Positions 44,816 to 54,120 of a DNA stretch of 64,000 nucleotides are shown in pieces. The position numbers were made by a program, and so were the translations under genes. Origin of the DNA: Ferruginibacter albus (GTDB lineage Bacteria > Bacteroidota > Bacteroidia > Chitinophagales > Chitinophagaceae); the NCBI RefSeq assembly GCF_020042285.1, contig NZ_CP083388.1, positions 3,250,001 through 3,314,000 on the forward strand, given 5' to 3'. Within the stretch, counting starts at the first letter, position 1. Each line of letters starts with the position of its first letter. Below the pieces are notes generated by a model. It saw nothing but the letters and a program-made list of their open reading frames with translations, made no database searches and had not been told where the DNA came from.

Positions 44816-46069
44816 CTAACCAACAAACTTTTTAACGATCACTGACGCATTATGACCACCAAATCCAAATGTGTTGCTAAGTGCAGCGTCTACGGTGCGG
44901 TGTTGTGCTTTATTAAAAGTAAAGTTGAGTTTTGGATCTAACTCAGGATCGTCAGTGAAATGATTAATAGTAGGAGGAACAACATTTTTAGTAACTGCCA
45001 TGATACAAGCCAATGCTTCCAACGCACCGGCAGAGCCAAGGCAATGTCCCGTCATACTTTTGGTAGAGCTGATATTTAAGTTATAAGCGTGATCACCAAA
45101 AACATTTAAAATAGCTTTTGTTTCGGCAATATCCCCTAATGGAGTAGAGGTTCCATGTACGTTGATGTAGTGAATATCCTGCGGTTGCAAGCCTGCATCT
45201 TTCAATGCAGCTATCATTACATTTCTAGCGCCCAACCCTTCCGGATGAGGGGCTGTGATATGATGTGCATCAGCAGTAGCGCCGCCGCCGGCTATCTCAC
45301 AATAAATTTTAGCACCTCTTGCCAACGCATGGTCCAGGCTTTCCAATATCAATGTACCGGCACCTTCACCCATAACAAACCCATCGCGGTCTTTATCAAA
45401 AGGACGACTGGCGGTTGCCGGAGAATCATTTCTTTCGCTCATTGCTTTCATAGCATTAAAACCACCAACACCTGCAGCGCTGATAACTGCTTCGCTGCCA
45501 CCGGTAACAATTACATCTGCCTTGCCCAAACGAATGGTATCAAAAGCATCAACAATTGCATTGGTAGAAGATGCGCAAGCACTCACCACAGCATAGTTAG
45601 GACCTCTAAAGCCATGACGCATGGATATTTGCCCTGCGGCAATATCCAATATCATTTTTGGAATAAAGAAAGGATTGAAACGTGGCGTACCATCGCCGGT
45701 TGCATAATTGGTAACTTCTTCCTGGAAAGTAATTAAACCACCTATGCCACTTGCAAAAATAACCCCCACTCTATCTACATCTACATTGTCTTTATTAATG
45801 CCGGCATCTTTTACAGCCTCATCACTTGCAATTAATGCAAATTGTGTAAAGCGATCTATTTTACGGGCTTCTTTTTTATCCAAGTATTGCGTAGGATCAA
45901 AATCTTTAACCTCGCAGGCAAACCTTGTTTTGAATTTGGATGCATCGAATTGTTTAATAAAATCACAGCCACTTACTCCGTCTGTAAGACCTTGCCAGTA
46001 ACTGGCTACATCTTTACCTAACGGGGTAATGGCACCCAATCCGGTAACAACTACTCTTTTTAATTCCAT
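44816..46069 (-). CDS. fabF: Beta-ketoacyl-ACP synthase II
   Basis: This 417-residue condensing enzyme elongates acyl-ACP with malonyl-ACP. The Cys-His-His catalytic set is present: Cys165 (VVSACASSTNAI), His305 (NVHGTSTPLGD) and His342 (MTGHCLGSAGALEA). Other blocks are VVVTGLGAITPLGKD at the start and SNTFGFGGHNASVIVKKF at the end. Length is standard. It lies 32 bases after acpP and is presumably co-transcribed from the acpP promoter. Confidence 0.97.
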   Translation of the reverse strand: MELKRVVVTGLGAITPLGKDVASYWQGLTDGVSGCDFIKQFDASKFKTRFACEVKDFDPTQYLDKKEARKIDRFTQFALIASDEAVKDAGINKDNVDVDRVGVIFASGIGGLITFQEEVTNYATGDGTPRFNPFFIPKMILDIAAGQISMRHGFRGPNYAVVSACASSTNAIVDAFDTIRLGKADVIVTGGSEAVISAAGVGGFNAMKAMSERNDSPATASRPFDKDRDGFVMGEGAGTLILESLDHALARGAKIYCEIAGGGATADAHHITAPHPEGLGARNVMIAALKDAGLQPQDIHYINVHGTSTPLGDIAETKAILNVFGDHAYNLNISSTKSMTGHCLGSAGALEALACIMAVTKNVVPPTINHFTDDPELDPKLNFTFNKAQHRTVDAALSNTFGFGGHNASVIVKKFVG

Positions 46070-46101
46070 AAAAGTTTGCCTGCAGCGATTAAAACAGATA
46101 A

Positions 46102-46338
46102 TTACTTGGCGTGTTCTTCCAGGTAAGTAACAGCCTGACCAACGGTAGTGATGGTTTCAGCCTGTTCATCAGGAATGGAAATATTGAATTCTTTTTCAAA
46201 TTCCATAATTAATTCAACGGTGTCTAAGCTATCTGCGCCTAAATCGTTTGTGAAAGAAGCTTCAGTGGTAACTTCCGCTTCGTCAACTCCTAGTTTGTCA
46301 ACAATTATTTTTTTTACTCTTGTTGCAATGTCTGACAT
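46102..46338 (-). CDS. acpP: Acyl carrier protein
   Basis: A 78-residue acidic protein carrying growing acyl chains on 4'-phosphopantetheine. The attachment serine is Ser37 in the [15 protein letters not shown] motif. N-terminal helix I ([20 protein letters not shown]) and the C-terminal helix IV complete a normal ACP. It heads the acpP-fabF-rnc set. A consensus promoter lies at 46376-46405. Confidence 0.97.
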   Translation of the reverse strand: MSDIATRVKKIIVDKLGVDEAEVTTEASFTNDLGADSLDTVELIMEFEKEFNISIPDEQAETITTVGQAVTYLEEHAK

Positions 46339-46375
46339 AGTAGTATTTGTTTAGTTAATCAGGTGCAAAAATAGA

Positions 46376-46405
46376 CTTTTTGGAATAATTACAAAGAAAT
46401 AATAA
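46376..46405 (-). promoter_or_regulatory. acpP-fabF promoter
   Basis: On the minus strand TTTG (46402-46405), 18 bases, then TATTTTTG (46376-46383), a full match to the Bacteroidota consensus. The predicted leader is about 30 bases. Confidence 0.65.
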
Positions 46406-46550
46406 ACAACCACTTTTCTTTTAAAAACCGTCATACTCATATAATTCTTTACTACCATTTAAAATTGCGTAAAACTTTAATTCGGGAAAATTGTATATAT
46501 TGTAGCGAACTCCTGAACTTATAGAAAAAGAAATTCTTAAAACGATTGTT

Positions 46551-46982
46551 ATGGCTTTAAAACAAATAGACTACGGCACTAAGGAATACAAGCAAATGGT
46601 GGATCTCCGGTTTGATATTTTACGCAAACCATTAGGGCTTTCTTTTTCTGACGAACAACTGGTAAAAGAAAAGGATGATATTTTAATTGCCGCCTTTGAT
46701 GATGAAGATATGGTTGGCTGCTGCATTCTTTCTCCCACCGGAAATGGCGCCTTGCGTTTACGACAGATGGCGGTACAAAAAAAATTACAGGGAAAAGGCA
46801 TTGGTGAATCAATATTATCCTTTGCCGAAACCTTAGCACGTGACAAAGGATATAAAACCATAATGATGCATGCCCGCAATACCGCTATTGGCTTTTATGA
46901 ACGCTTTGGCTATAAAGTAAATGGCGATCAGTTCATAGAAGTAAATACGCCGCATCATATCATGGAAAAAAGATTGGTGTAA
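46551..46982 (+). CDS. GNAT family N-acetyltransferase
   Basis: A 143-residue cytosolic GNAT protein. The acetyl-CoA-binding motif A is LRQMAVQKKLQGKGIGESILSFAE, and motif B includes KTIMMHARNTAIGFYERFGYKVNGDQFIE. The N-terminal MVDLRFDILRKPLGLSF segment is typical of a subgroup close to YjcF/ElaA. The substrate is unknown. It is monocistronic with its own terminator, and the palindromic repeat array begins just after that terminator. Confidence 0.88.
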   Translation: MALKQIDYGTKEYKQMVDLRFDILRKPLGLSFSDEQLVKEKDDILIAAFDDEDMVGCCILSPTGNGALRLRQMAVQKKLQGKGIGESILSFAETLARDKGYKTIMMHARNTAIGFYERFGYKVNGDQFIEVNTPHHIMEKRLV

Positions 46983-47010
46983 AAATCATTACAACGATAA
47001 TCTTTTCAAT

Positions 47011-47046
47011 AAAAAAAGATAGAGGCTAATCCTTCTATCTTTTTTT
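47011..47046 (+). terminator. Rho-independent terminator of the GNAT gene
   Basis: AAAAAAAGATAGA (47011-47023) pairs perfectly with TCTATCTTTTTTT (47034-47046) around a short loop, followed by further AT. It separates the GNAT gene from the repeat array. Confidence 0.85.
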
Positions 47047-47070
47047 ATGCTTATTATTATAAGAGCTTCA

Positions 47071-47452
47071 CTTAATAATTGGAGAGGTCGTCCTATGAAA
47101 TTGAGAGGCACCGCCTATGGAATACATAGCTTGTCCTATGATCTTCATAGGTACTACCTATTAAAATCATAGGTATCGCCTAATAAATGGAGAGGTCTGC
47201 CTATTAAAATCATAGGAGGACCTATTAAAATGATAGGTACTACCTACTAATTTAATAGGATCACCTACTAAAATGGTAGGACGACCTACTAAATCACTAG
47301 GTCGTCCTAGTCATTTAGTAAGTAGAGCTATTGAAATTATAGGTCAACCTACTAAAGTAGTAAGTGTGGTTACTGAATTACCAGGCTTACCTACTAATTT
47401 AGTAGGTCGACTTACTGCAAGACCAGGTTGAGCTACTGACTTTGTAGGTCTT
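47071..47452. repeat. Array of about eighteen 21-bp palindromic tandem repeats
   Basis: Units start at 47071, 47092, 47114, 47135, 47157, 47179, 47200, 47221, 47243, 47264, 47285, 47306, 47327, 47348, 47369, 47390, 47411 and 47432. Most are 21 bp and four are 22 bp. Each is a 17-bp core related to CCTACTAATTTAGTAGG (perfect in the unit at 47390) plus a variable four- or five-base linker. The arms CCTA/TAGG are best conserved and the middle varies, with paired changes in some units (CCTATGA/TCATAGG at 47135). Units drift gradually from left to right, from CCTATTAAAAT-like to CCTACTAA-like. The array lies in the 559-base gap between the GNAT terminator side and the TraB/GumN gene. No family of such repeats is known to me. 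Confidence 0.93.
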
Positions 47453-47542
47453 AGTGAGAACGCCGCTAATATTCTCTTAAATTTCTATTGAACCTGTATA
47501 TATTATTTTGTATTCTCCTAATTGCTACGCAACTTTATTAAT

Positions 47543-50500
47543 ATGAAGAAAACTCTACTAAAAGTAATACTGTTAATTATTACTATCGTTACCTGTACCA
47601 CCGGTTTTGGGCAAAAAAAATCTCCATCAAAATATTCCAGTCTTTTTTGGGAAATAACCGGCAATGGCTTAAAAAAACCATCCTACCTGTTTGGCACCAT
47701 GCATGTTAGCAGCAAAATGGTTTTTCACTTAAGCGATTCGTTTTACACTGCTATAAAAAATGTAGATGCAGTGGCGCTGGAGCTAAATCCGCAACTGTGG
47801 CAATCGCAAATGGTAGAGATGGATAAAATGAAAGAAAACTACACCCGCTTTACACAAAAACAAGGCAATGATTATTTAAATGAAAGCTCTTTCCGGATCA
47901 CTAAGTACGAAGATGAATTGAAAGCTGCTTTAAGCACCGAGCCGCCTGTTGTAAATAGTTTATTATATCGTACTTATCAAAGCCAGGAAGATTTTGAAGA
48001 AGATACTTTTCTTGATCTATACATCTATCAAACCGGAAGAAAACTAGGTAAAAGAGCTGCCGGCGTTGAAAATTATTACGAAACCGAAAAACTGATAATG
48101 GATGCATATGTTGATATGCACAATGAGAAAAAGAAAAAGACCATTGATACCGACGGAGCTTCTATGATGGAAATACAAGACAAAATACAGGAAGCCTATC
48201 GCCATGGCGACCTGGACCTTATGGATTCACTGGATAATATGATCGAAGTGTCCGACGCCTTCAATGAAAAATTTTTATATAAACGGAATGAGATACAGGC
48301 AAACTCCATTGATACTATTTTAAAGAAAAGCTCGCTGTTTGTAGGCGTGGGCGCCGCCCATTTACCCGGCAGTCGCGGCGTTATAGAACTATTGCGTGCA
48401 AAAGGCTATAAGCTTCGTCCTATTAAAATGATCGATAAAGAAGCCATGCAAAAAGATGCTATTGATAAAATAAAAGTGCCGGTTGTATTTAATACAGTGA
48501 AAGCAGATGACGGCTTTTACAGTGTAGATGTTCCCGGGTCTTTGGCAAAAACATCCGATGATCATTTTATGAACCGGAAACAATTTGCCGATATGAATAA
48601 CGGCAGCTATTACATGGTTACAAGAGTAAAAACCTATGCTGCTTTTAACGGGCAGTCGGAAAAAGACATCTTGAAAAAAGTTGACAGCCTGCTGTATGAA
48701 AATATTCCCGGCAAAATTCTTTCTAAAAAAATAATTACTAAGAACGGCTATAGTGGTTATGATATTACCAATAAAACAAGACGGGGGAATGTTCAACGCT
48801 ACAATATTTTCGTAACTCCTTACGAAGTAATTATTTTTAAAATGAGCGGCAACGAGGATTATGTGAAGGGCACAGAAGCAGAACGTTATTTCAACTCCAT
48901 ACAATTAAAAGAAGCAACAACCGTCACCACTGCTTTTTCTCCAAAGCAGGGAGGTTTTTCTATACAATTCCCACAAACTCCTTTAGAAAGCTTTAATACC
49001 AATACTACTGATGAAATTAACCGCTGGGAGTATGAAGCCGTTAATAAAACTACCGGTGATGGTTACCTTGTCTTTAAAAAAAATGTAAATAATTTTTCTT
49101 TCCTGGATGAGGATACGTTTGACCTGAAGTTGATGGAAGAGTCTTTTCGTTCCTCCGACATTTTTGAAAGACAATTGCAACGCAAGCTTTCTTCGTTTAA
49201 CGGTTACCCTTGCCTGGATGTACAGGAGCTTTTAAAAGATAGCTCTGTTATAACTGCACGTTTCATTATTAAAGGCCCTGCTTATTATGCTATTGCAGCA
49301 AGAAGTGCTGATAGAAGCAAAGACTTCAGTGATTTTATACGCTCTTTCAAATTTGTTTCCAATCAATATGCTCAAAACAAAAACTATATTGATACTTTTT
49401 TAAATTATTCAGTAACAACTCCTGTAATTCCGCAAATAGATGAAAGCCTGCGTTCATCATTGGAAAAAATGAATGATAATTTAACAGGTGGTTATTACGG
49501 CTACAGTTCGAGCTATTATCAATATTGGCCTGATTATAAGTATGCCTGGTTTTGCGCCGATTCGACCGGGACTGCCATTTCCGTTTCCTTTTATCAATAT
49601 CCCAAATATTATTCTATAGATACAGCCAATTCCTTTTATGCCCGAAAATTTGGAGAATATAAGGAGGAGAACAGCATGCTTGTTTCTCAAAAAGATTCTT
49701 TCACATTAGCAAACGGAACTTTTTGTGCACAGTATACATTAACCGATACCGGCTCTTCAAGAACGATGCGAAAAATTGATTTCTTAAAAGATGACCGTTA
49801 TTTTGAATTGACAACAATTGGCGATACGCTTAGTAAGTTTGATGCATTTACAGATTCGTTCTTACATTCATTTTCACCCGATTTAAAAAAGCCGGGGCGT
49901 AATATTTTTGTCAGCGCTACAGATAGCTTTTTAACCGACCTGTTCAGCATCGATAGCGCTACCCGTTCCAAAGCACAAAAATCTCTTAGCAGTATTGATT
50001 TTGAAGAAAAAGATGCCGGTAAATTGTACAATGCTATTTATAAGCTAAAAGCAACAGATAAAGATTACATCGATACTAAAACAAATTTAATTACGGCATT
50101 AGGTAATATCAAAGACACTACCAAGCCTGTTATTGTTGACCAGCTTAAAAAAATATACGAGCAGGTTGGCGATACAAGTTTATTTCAAAATGCAGTGATC
50201 AGCTCATTGGCATCGCACAAAACAAAAGAAGCTACTTTATTATTTAAGCAATTGGTATTACAGGATCCGCCTGTTTTTGATAATAATTACGATTATTCCG
50301 GTTTGTTCAGAGGCTTGAACGACACATTGGCTTTGGGTGCTAAATTATTTCCTGAGATATTACAGCTGACTTCTTTGGATGATTATAAAGAACCGATAAC
50401 TTCTTTATTGGTAACGTTGGTGGATAGTGGCTTTATTAAAGCCAATCAATACGAAAGCTATTTCAGCAAATTTTACTTTGATGCTAAAATTGAATTAAAG

Positions 50501-51238
50501 AAACAGCAAACAAAAGAACAATTAGCATCGTCTAAAAAAACAGACGAAGATGATAATGACAATAGTGTCTACAGGGACTATGGCTATGATGAGCACAAAG
50601 ATGAGCTATACAATTATGCCGTTTTATTAATGCCTTTTTACGATAAGAACCCCAACATTCCTAAGTATTTTACTAAACTGTTGCAATCTTCTAACCAGGG
50701 GTTACTACTGAATACGGCGGTTTTACTTTTAAGAAATAACAAAACAGTAGCAGACAGTCTTTTGTTGTCATTAGCTTCTGATGACCAATATCGTAGCGAG
50801 CTATACAGGAACCTGAAAGAAATAAAACAATTAAAGAGATTTCCTGAAAAATACAAAACACAGGAAGATATAGCCCGTAGTGTTTTATTGGAAGGAAATA
50901 ATTATTCAAAAATAGATTCTATTGTTTTCCTCACTAAACAACATGTTTATTACAAAGAAAAAGGCATTGTGTATTTCTTTAAATATCGCATTAAAAAAGA
51001 AGATGACTGGAAGATCGGCATCAGCGGCTTACAACCTGAAAAAGAAGATTCAGTAAGCACAGACGGGCGTTTAACATCCATGACCGATAAAAAATACAAA
51101 GAAGATGATCCCCGGGATGAACAATTGCAAAAGCAATTAAAGAAGCTGTTGTTTGGTGCACATCCAAGCGCCCGCAATTTTTTCTATGGAGATGATACGG
51201 ATTACCTGTATAAAAGAATGTCGGAATATGGTAATTAA
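47543..51238 (+). CDS. TraB/GumN family protein with very long C-terminal extension
   Basis: The start is at MKKTLLKVILLIITIVTCTTGFG (47543), a signal peptide, giving 1231 residues. Residues about 30-295 are the TraB/GumN domain: SLFWEITGNGLKKPSYLFGTMHVSS, VDAVALELNPQLW and SSLFVGVGAAHLPGSRGVIELLRAKGYKL. This includes the conserved GTMH histidine and the late GAAHL motif. Typical members are about 300 residues long. The following 930 residues show repeated beta-rich stretches (about 310-620 and 640-770) and then helical, HEAT-like segments (about 780-1100). No known domain was recognised there. TraB-like proteins resemble metalloproteases but are poorly characterised. The palindromic array ends about 90 bases upstream. 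Confidence 0.85.
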   Translation: MKKTLLKVILLIITIVTCTTGFGQKKSPSKYSSLFWEITGNGLKKPSYLFGTMHVSSKMVFHLSDSFYTAIKNVDAVALELNPQLWQSQMVEMDKMKENYTRFTQKQGNDYLNESSFRITKYEDELKAALSTEPPVVNSLLYRTYQSQEDFEEDTFLDLYIYQTGRKLGKRAAGVENYYETEKLIMDAYVDMHNEKKKKTIDTDGASMMEIQDKIQEAYRHGDLDLMDSLDNMIEVSDAFNEKFLYKRNEIQANSIDTILKKSSLFVGVGAAHLPGSRGVIELLRAKGYKLRPIKMIDKEAMQKDAIDKIKVPVVFNTVKADDGFYSVDVPGSLAKTSDDHFMNRKQFADMNNGSYYMVTRVKTYAAFNGQSEKDILKKVDSLLYENIPGKILSKKIITKNGYSGYDITNKTRRGNVQRYNIFVTPYEVIIFKMSGNEDYVKGTEAERYFNSIQLKEATTVTTAFSPKQGGFSIQFPQTPLESFNTNTTDEINRWEYEAVNKTTGDGYLVFKKNVNNFSFLDEDTFDLKLMEESFRSSDIFERQLQRKLSSFNGYPCLDVQELLKDSSVITARFIIKGPAYYAIAARSADRSKDFSDFIRSFKFVSNQYAQNKNYIDTFLNYSVTTPVIPQIDESLRSSLEKMNDNLTGGYYGYSSSYYQYWPDYKYAWFCADSTGTAISVSFYQYPKYYSIDTANSFYARKFGEYKEENSMLVSQKDSFTLANGTFCAQYTLTDTGSSRTMRKIDFLKDDRYFELTTIGDTLSKFDAFTDSFLHSFSPDLKKPGRNIFVSATDSFLTDLFSIDSATRSKAQKSLSSIDFEEKDAGKLYNAIYKLKATDKDYIDTKTNLITALGNIKDTTKPVIVDQLKKIYEQVGDTSLFQNAVISSLASHKTKEATLLFKQLVLQDPPVFDNNYDYSGLFRGLNDTLALGAKLFPEILQLTSLDDYKEPITSLLVTLVDSGFIKANQYESYFSKFYFDAKIELKKQQTKEQLASSKKTDEDDNDNSVYRDYGYDEHKDELYNYAVLLMPFYDKNPNIPKYFTKLLQSSNQGLLLNTAVLLLRNNKTVADSLLLSLASDDQYRSELYRNLKEIKQLKRFPEKYKTQEDIARSVLLEGNNYSKIDSIVFLTKQHVYYKEKGIVYFFKYRIKKEDDWKIGISGLQPEKEDSVSTDGRLTSMTDKKYKEDDPRDEQLQKQLKKLLFGAHPSARNFFYGDDTDYLYKRMSEYGN

Positions 51239-51248
51239 TTACTGTAAA

Positions 51249-52868
51249 TTAAACACCGATTCCTTTAGGCATGGAAGCTAATAATTTTTTGGTGTATGGA
51301 TGTTGCGGAGAAAAATAAACATCATCTGCCGTTCCTTGTTCTATGATCTTTCCTTTCTGCATAACAAGGATCCTGTCGCTGATATAATGTACAATAGAAA
51401 GGTCGTGCGAAATAAAAATAGAAGTGAATGCAAATTCTTTCTTCAGTTCATTTAACAATGCTAATACCTGTGCCTGAATAGTAACATCCAAAGCACTTAC
51501 GCTTTCATCAAAGATCAAAAAAGAAGGGCTTAATGCTAATGCCCGTGCAATACAAATGCGTTGTCGTTGACCTCCGCTGAACTGGTGCGGATATTTATCG
51601 TATACTGATGCATCCAGGTTCACTTTGTTCAATAATGTTATTACTTTTTCTTTTCGTTGTATATCTGAATTCAACATGCCATGCACTTTCATCGGTTCGG
51701 CAATAGCGTCTCCGATCTTGATCCTTGGATTTAAAGACCCATATGGATCCTGGAAAACGATCTGTATATTTTTTCTTAATGGCTGCAATTGCTGTTTGGT
51801 TAACGCTGTCAAATTAGTTCCGTTCAAGATCACTTTGCCTGCTGTTTGTTTGATCAATTGCAAAATGGTTCTTCCCAAAGTTGTTTTACCGCATCCGCTT
51901 TCTCCCACCAATCCTATTGTTTCTCCTTTGTACACTTCAAAGCTTACATCATCTACTACTTTAACATACCTATCAGCACCAAACAGTTTTTTCTTTTTTA
52001 AAAAACAAACCTGCAGATTTTCTATTTTTAAAACAGGTGACAATGAAATTCCTGCTGCTGTATATCCTTTGCCTTTTAGTTTACTACCTAATAATTTTTT
52101 TGTGTATGCATGCTTTGGTTCTTGCAGAATCTGTTTTGCATTTCCCTGTTCAACGATCTCTCCTTTATACATAACTAAAATGGTACTGCCTATTTCTGCT
52201 GCCAATGCAAGATCATGTGTTATAAAAATTATCGACATTTTTGTTTGCTGCTGTAATTCTTTCAGCAGATCGATGATTGTTCTTTGTACAGTAACATCCA
52301 ATGCAGTAGTAGGCTCATCCGCAATTAATAAAGCAGGGTCGCAACTCATTGCCATGGCGATCATTACCCGTTGCTTTTGTCCGCCGCTTAGTTGATGTGG
52401 ATAACGATCGAAGATAATAGCAGGTTCAGGCAATTTTACTTTTTCAAAAAGTTCGATTGTTCTTTTTTTAGCCTCACTCTGTGAAAGTTTTTTATGTAGC
52501 AGGATCGTTTCCATTACCTGCCAACCACAAGTCAAAACAGGGTTTAATGATGTCATTGGCTCCTGGAATATCATCGCTATATCTTTTCCTCTAACAGCAT
52601 TTATTTCTTTTTCAGAAAGTGATAACAGATCGACAGTCGGTGCATTCTCTTTATTAAATAAAATTTTGCCGCTTGTGTTTGCTTGCTTTGGCAATAGCTG
52701 CATAATGGCTAAAGATGTAATGGATTTTCCCGAACCGGACTCTCCGACAATAACCGTGATCTCACCTGCATTGATCTCAAAAGAACTGCTTTTTACTGCG
52801 GCAACAGATTTGTTATCAGTTGTAAATCCAACAGAAAGATCTTGTATTTGAAGTAAAGGCTGGTTCAT
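51249..52868 (-). CDS. Fused double-ATPase ABC transporter protein (oligopeptide/dipeptide type)
   Basis: A 539-residue protein with two complete ABC ATPase domains in tandem. The first has Walker A GESGSGKSITSLAI, signature LSGGQKQRVMIAMA and Walker B LLIADEPTTALDV. The second has Walker A GESGCGKTTLGRTIL, signature FSGGQRQRICIARALA and Walker B FLIFDESVSALDV. Both end with the DppD/OppF-type motif (PKHAYTKKLL and PQHPYTKKLLASMP). Such fused proteins (YejF/GsiA type) power import of peptides or related solutes through separate permeases. No permease or binding-protein gene is adjacent in the window. Confidence 0.93.
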   Translation of the reverse strand: MNQPLLQIQDLSVGFTTDNKSVAAVKSSSFEINAGEITVIVGESGSGKSITSLAIMQLLPKQANTSGKILFNKENAPTVDLLSLSEKEINAVRGKDIAMIFQEPMTSLNPVLTCGWQVMETILLHKKLSQSEAKKRTIELFEKVKLPEPAIIFDRYPHQLSGGQKQRVMIAMAMSCDPALLIADEPTTALDVTVQRTIIDLLKELQQQTKMSIIFITHDLALAAEIGSTILVMYKGEIVEQGNAKQILQEPKHAYTKKLLGSKLKGKGYTAAGISLSPVLKIENLQVCFLKKKKLFGADRYVKVVDDVSFEVYKGETIGLVGESGCGKTTLGRTILQLIKQTAGKVILNGTNLTALTKQQLQPLRKNIQIVFQDPYGSLNPRIKIGDAIAEPMKVHGMLNSDIQRKEKVITLLNKVNLDASVYDKYPHQFSGGQRQRICIARALALSPSFLIFDESVSALDVTIQAQVLALLNELKKEFAFTSIFISHDLSIVHYISDRILVMQKGKIIEQGTADDVYFSPQHPYTKKLLASMPKGIGV

Positions 52869-52952
52869 CTATATTAAAATTAAGGAAATAGGGATAGACT
52901 CTTAATTCAATTATCTCTGATCGCTGCAAAACAATACCAACCCAAACTGTGT

Positions 52953-52960
52953 TATCTTTG
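52953..52960 (+). promoter_or_regulatory. -7 box of mnmA
   Basis: TATCTTTG followed by C is an exact match to the -7 consensus, 16 bases before the ATG. A GGAG Shine-Dalgarno (52964-52967) precedes the start. No clear -33 element is seen. Confidence 0.5.
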
Positions 52961-52976
52961 CACGGAGAAAAAAGAC

Positions 52977-54086
52977 ATGAGCAGAAAAGGTAAAGTATTG
53001 ATGGCAATGAGTGGCGGTATTGATAGTACCGTGGCAGCGTTAATGCTTCATAATGAAGGTTATGAAGTGGTAGGTATTACTATGAAAACCTGGGATTACG
53101 CCAGTAGTGGCGGCAACGGTAAAAAAGAAACCGGTTGTTGTAACATTGACTCATTTAATGATGCAAGGGCTGCTGCGGTTGAACATGGTTTTCCGCATTA
53201 TATATTGGATATAAGAGATGAATTTGGTGATTTTGTGATCGACAATTTTGTAGAAGAATATTTAGCAGGCAGAACTCCTAATCCCTGCGTAATGTGTAAC
53301 ACGCATATTAAATGGCGGGCACTATTAAAACGTGCCGATGCTATGGATTGTGAGTTTATTGCTACCGGCCATTACGCACAAATCCATCAACATACCAACG
53401 GAAGATATTTTTTACGTAAAGGCATAGATGACACAAAAGACCAAAGCTATGTACTCTGGGGACTACAACAGGATCTGTTAAGCAGAACATTGTTGCCTTT
53501 GGGGACTTATCATAAAACAGCCATCCGCCAGATGGCGCATGATTTCGGCTATCCTGAATTAGCTAAGAAAAATGAGAGCTATGAAATATGCTTTGTTCCC
53601 GACAATGATTATCGTGGTTTCTTAAAAAGAAGAGTAGATCATTTAGAAGAAAAAGTGACTGGTGGAAACTTTGTAGATACCGCTGGCAATATCCTGGGCA
53701 CACATAAAGGTTATCCTTTTTACACGGTGGGGCAACGCAAGGGATTGGATATTGCGTTGGGTAAACCAGCATTTGTTACCGCCATTGACCCGGATACAAA
53801 TACAGTTGTTTTAGGCGATGAAGAAGATCTGAAGAAAAATGAAATGTCAGTTGGAAAAATCAACTGGATAAAATACGATGGCGTACCAGATGGTTTTGAA
53901 GCAGTAACCAAAATACGCTATAAAGATAAAGGTGCTCTAAGTGCTTTGCATACATACCAAAACAATGCAAATGTGCGTTTTTATGAGGATGTAAAAGGAA
54001 TTGCACCCGGCCAAAGTGCTGTATTTTATGAAGGAGATGATGTTGTTGGCGGAGGAATTATTCAGCGTAGCAAGCAGCCTTTTTAG
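52977..54086 (+). CDS. mnmA: tRNA 2-thiouridine(34) synthase
   Basis: This 369-residue enzyme thiolates the wobble uridine of Lys, Glu and Gln tRNAs using ATP and sulfur from a relay. The PP-loop is AMSGGIDSTVAALMLH (SGGIDST 12-18). Catalytic cysteines are Cys104 (NPCVMCN) and Cys205 (YEICFVPDNDYRGFL). Also visible are ATGHYA, DQSYVLWGL and GQRKGLDIALGKPAFV. Length is normal and the gene looks intact. It is upstream of a lipoprotein gene and an S8 peptidase gene on the same strand. Confidence 0.96.
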   Translation: MSRKGKVLMAMSGGIDSTVAALMLHNEGYEVVGITMKTWDYASSGGNGKKETGCCNIDSFNDARAAAVEHGFPHYILDIRDEFGDFVIDNFVEEYLAGRTPNPCVMCNTHIKWRALLKRADAMDCEFIATGHYAQIHQHTNGRYFLRKGIDDTKDQSYVLWGLQQDLLSRTLLPLGTYHKTAIRQMAHDFGYPELAKKNESYEICFVPDNDYRGFLKRRVDHLEEKVTGGNFVDTAGNILGTHKGYPFYTVGQRKGLDIALGKPAFVTAIDPDTNTVVLGDEEDLKKNEMSVGKINWIKYDGVPDGFEAVTKIRYKDKGALSALHTYQNNANVRFYEDVKGIAPGQSAVFYEGDDVVGGGIIQRSKQPF

Positions 54087-54120
54087 CAGAAATTGTCTCT
54101 GATTATGTAACTTTCCAAAT

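Noticed and set aside
47071-47452. CRISPR array
   Set aside because: The units are contiguous and all related; there are no unique spacers of constant length and no cas genes in the window.
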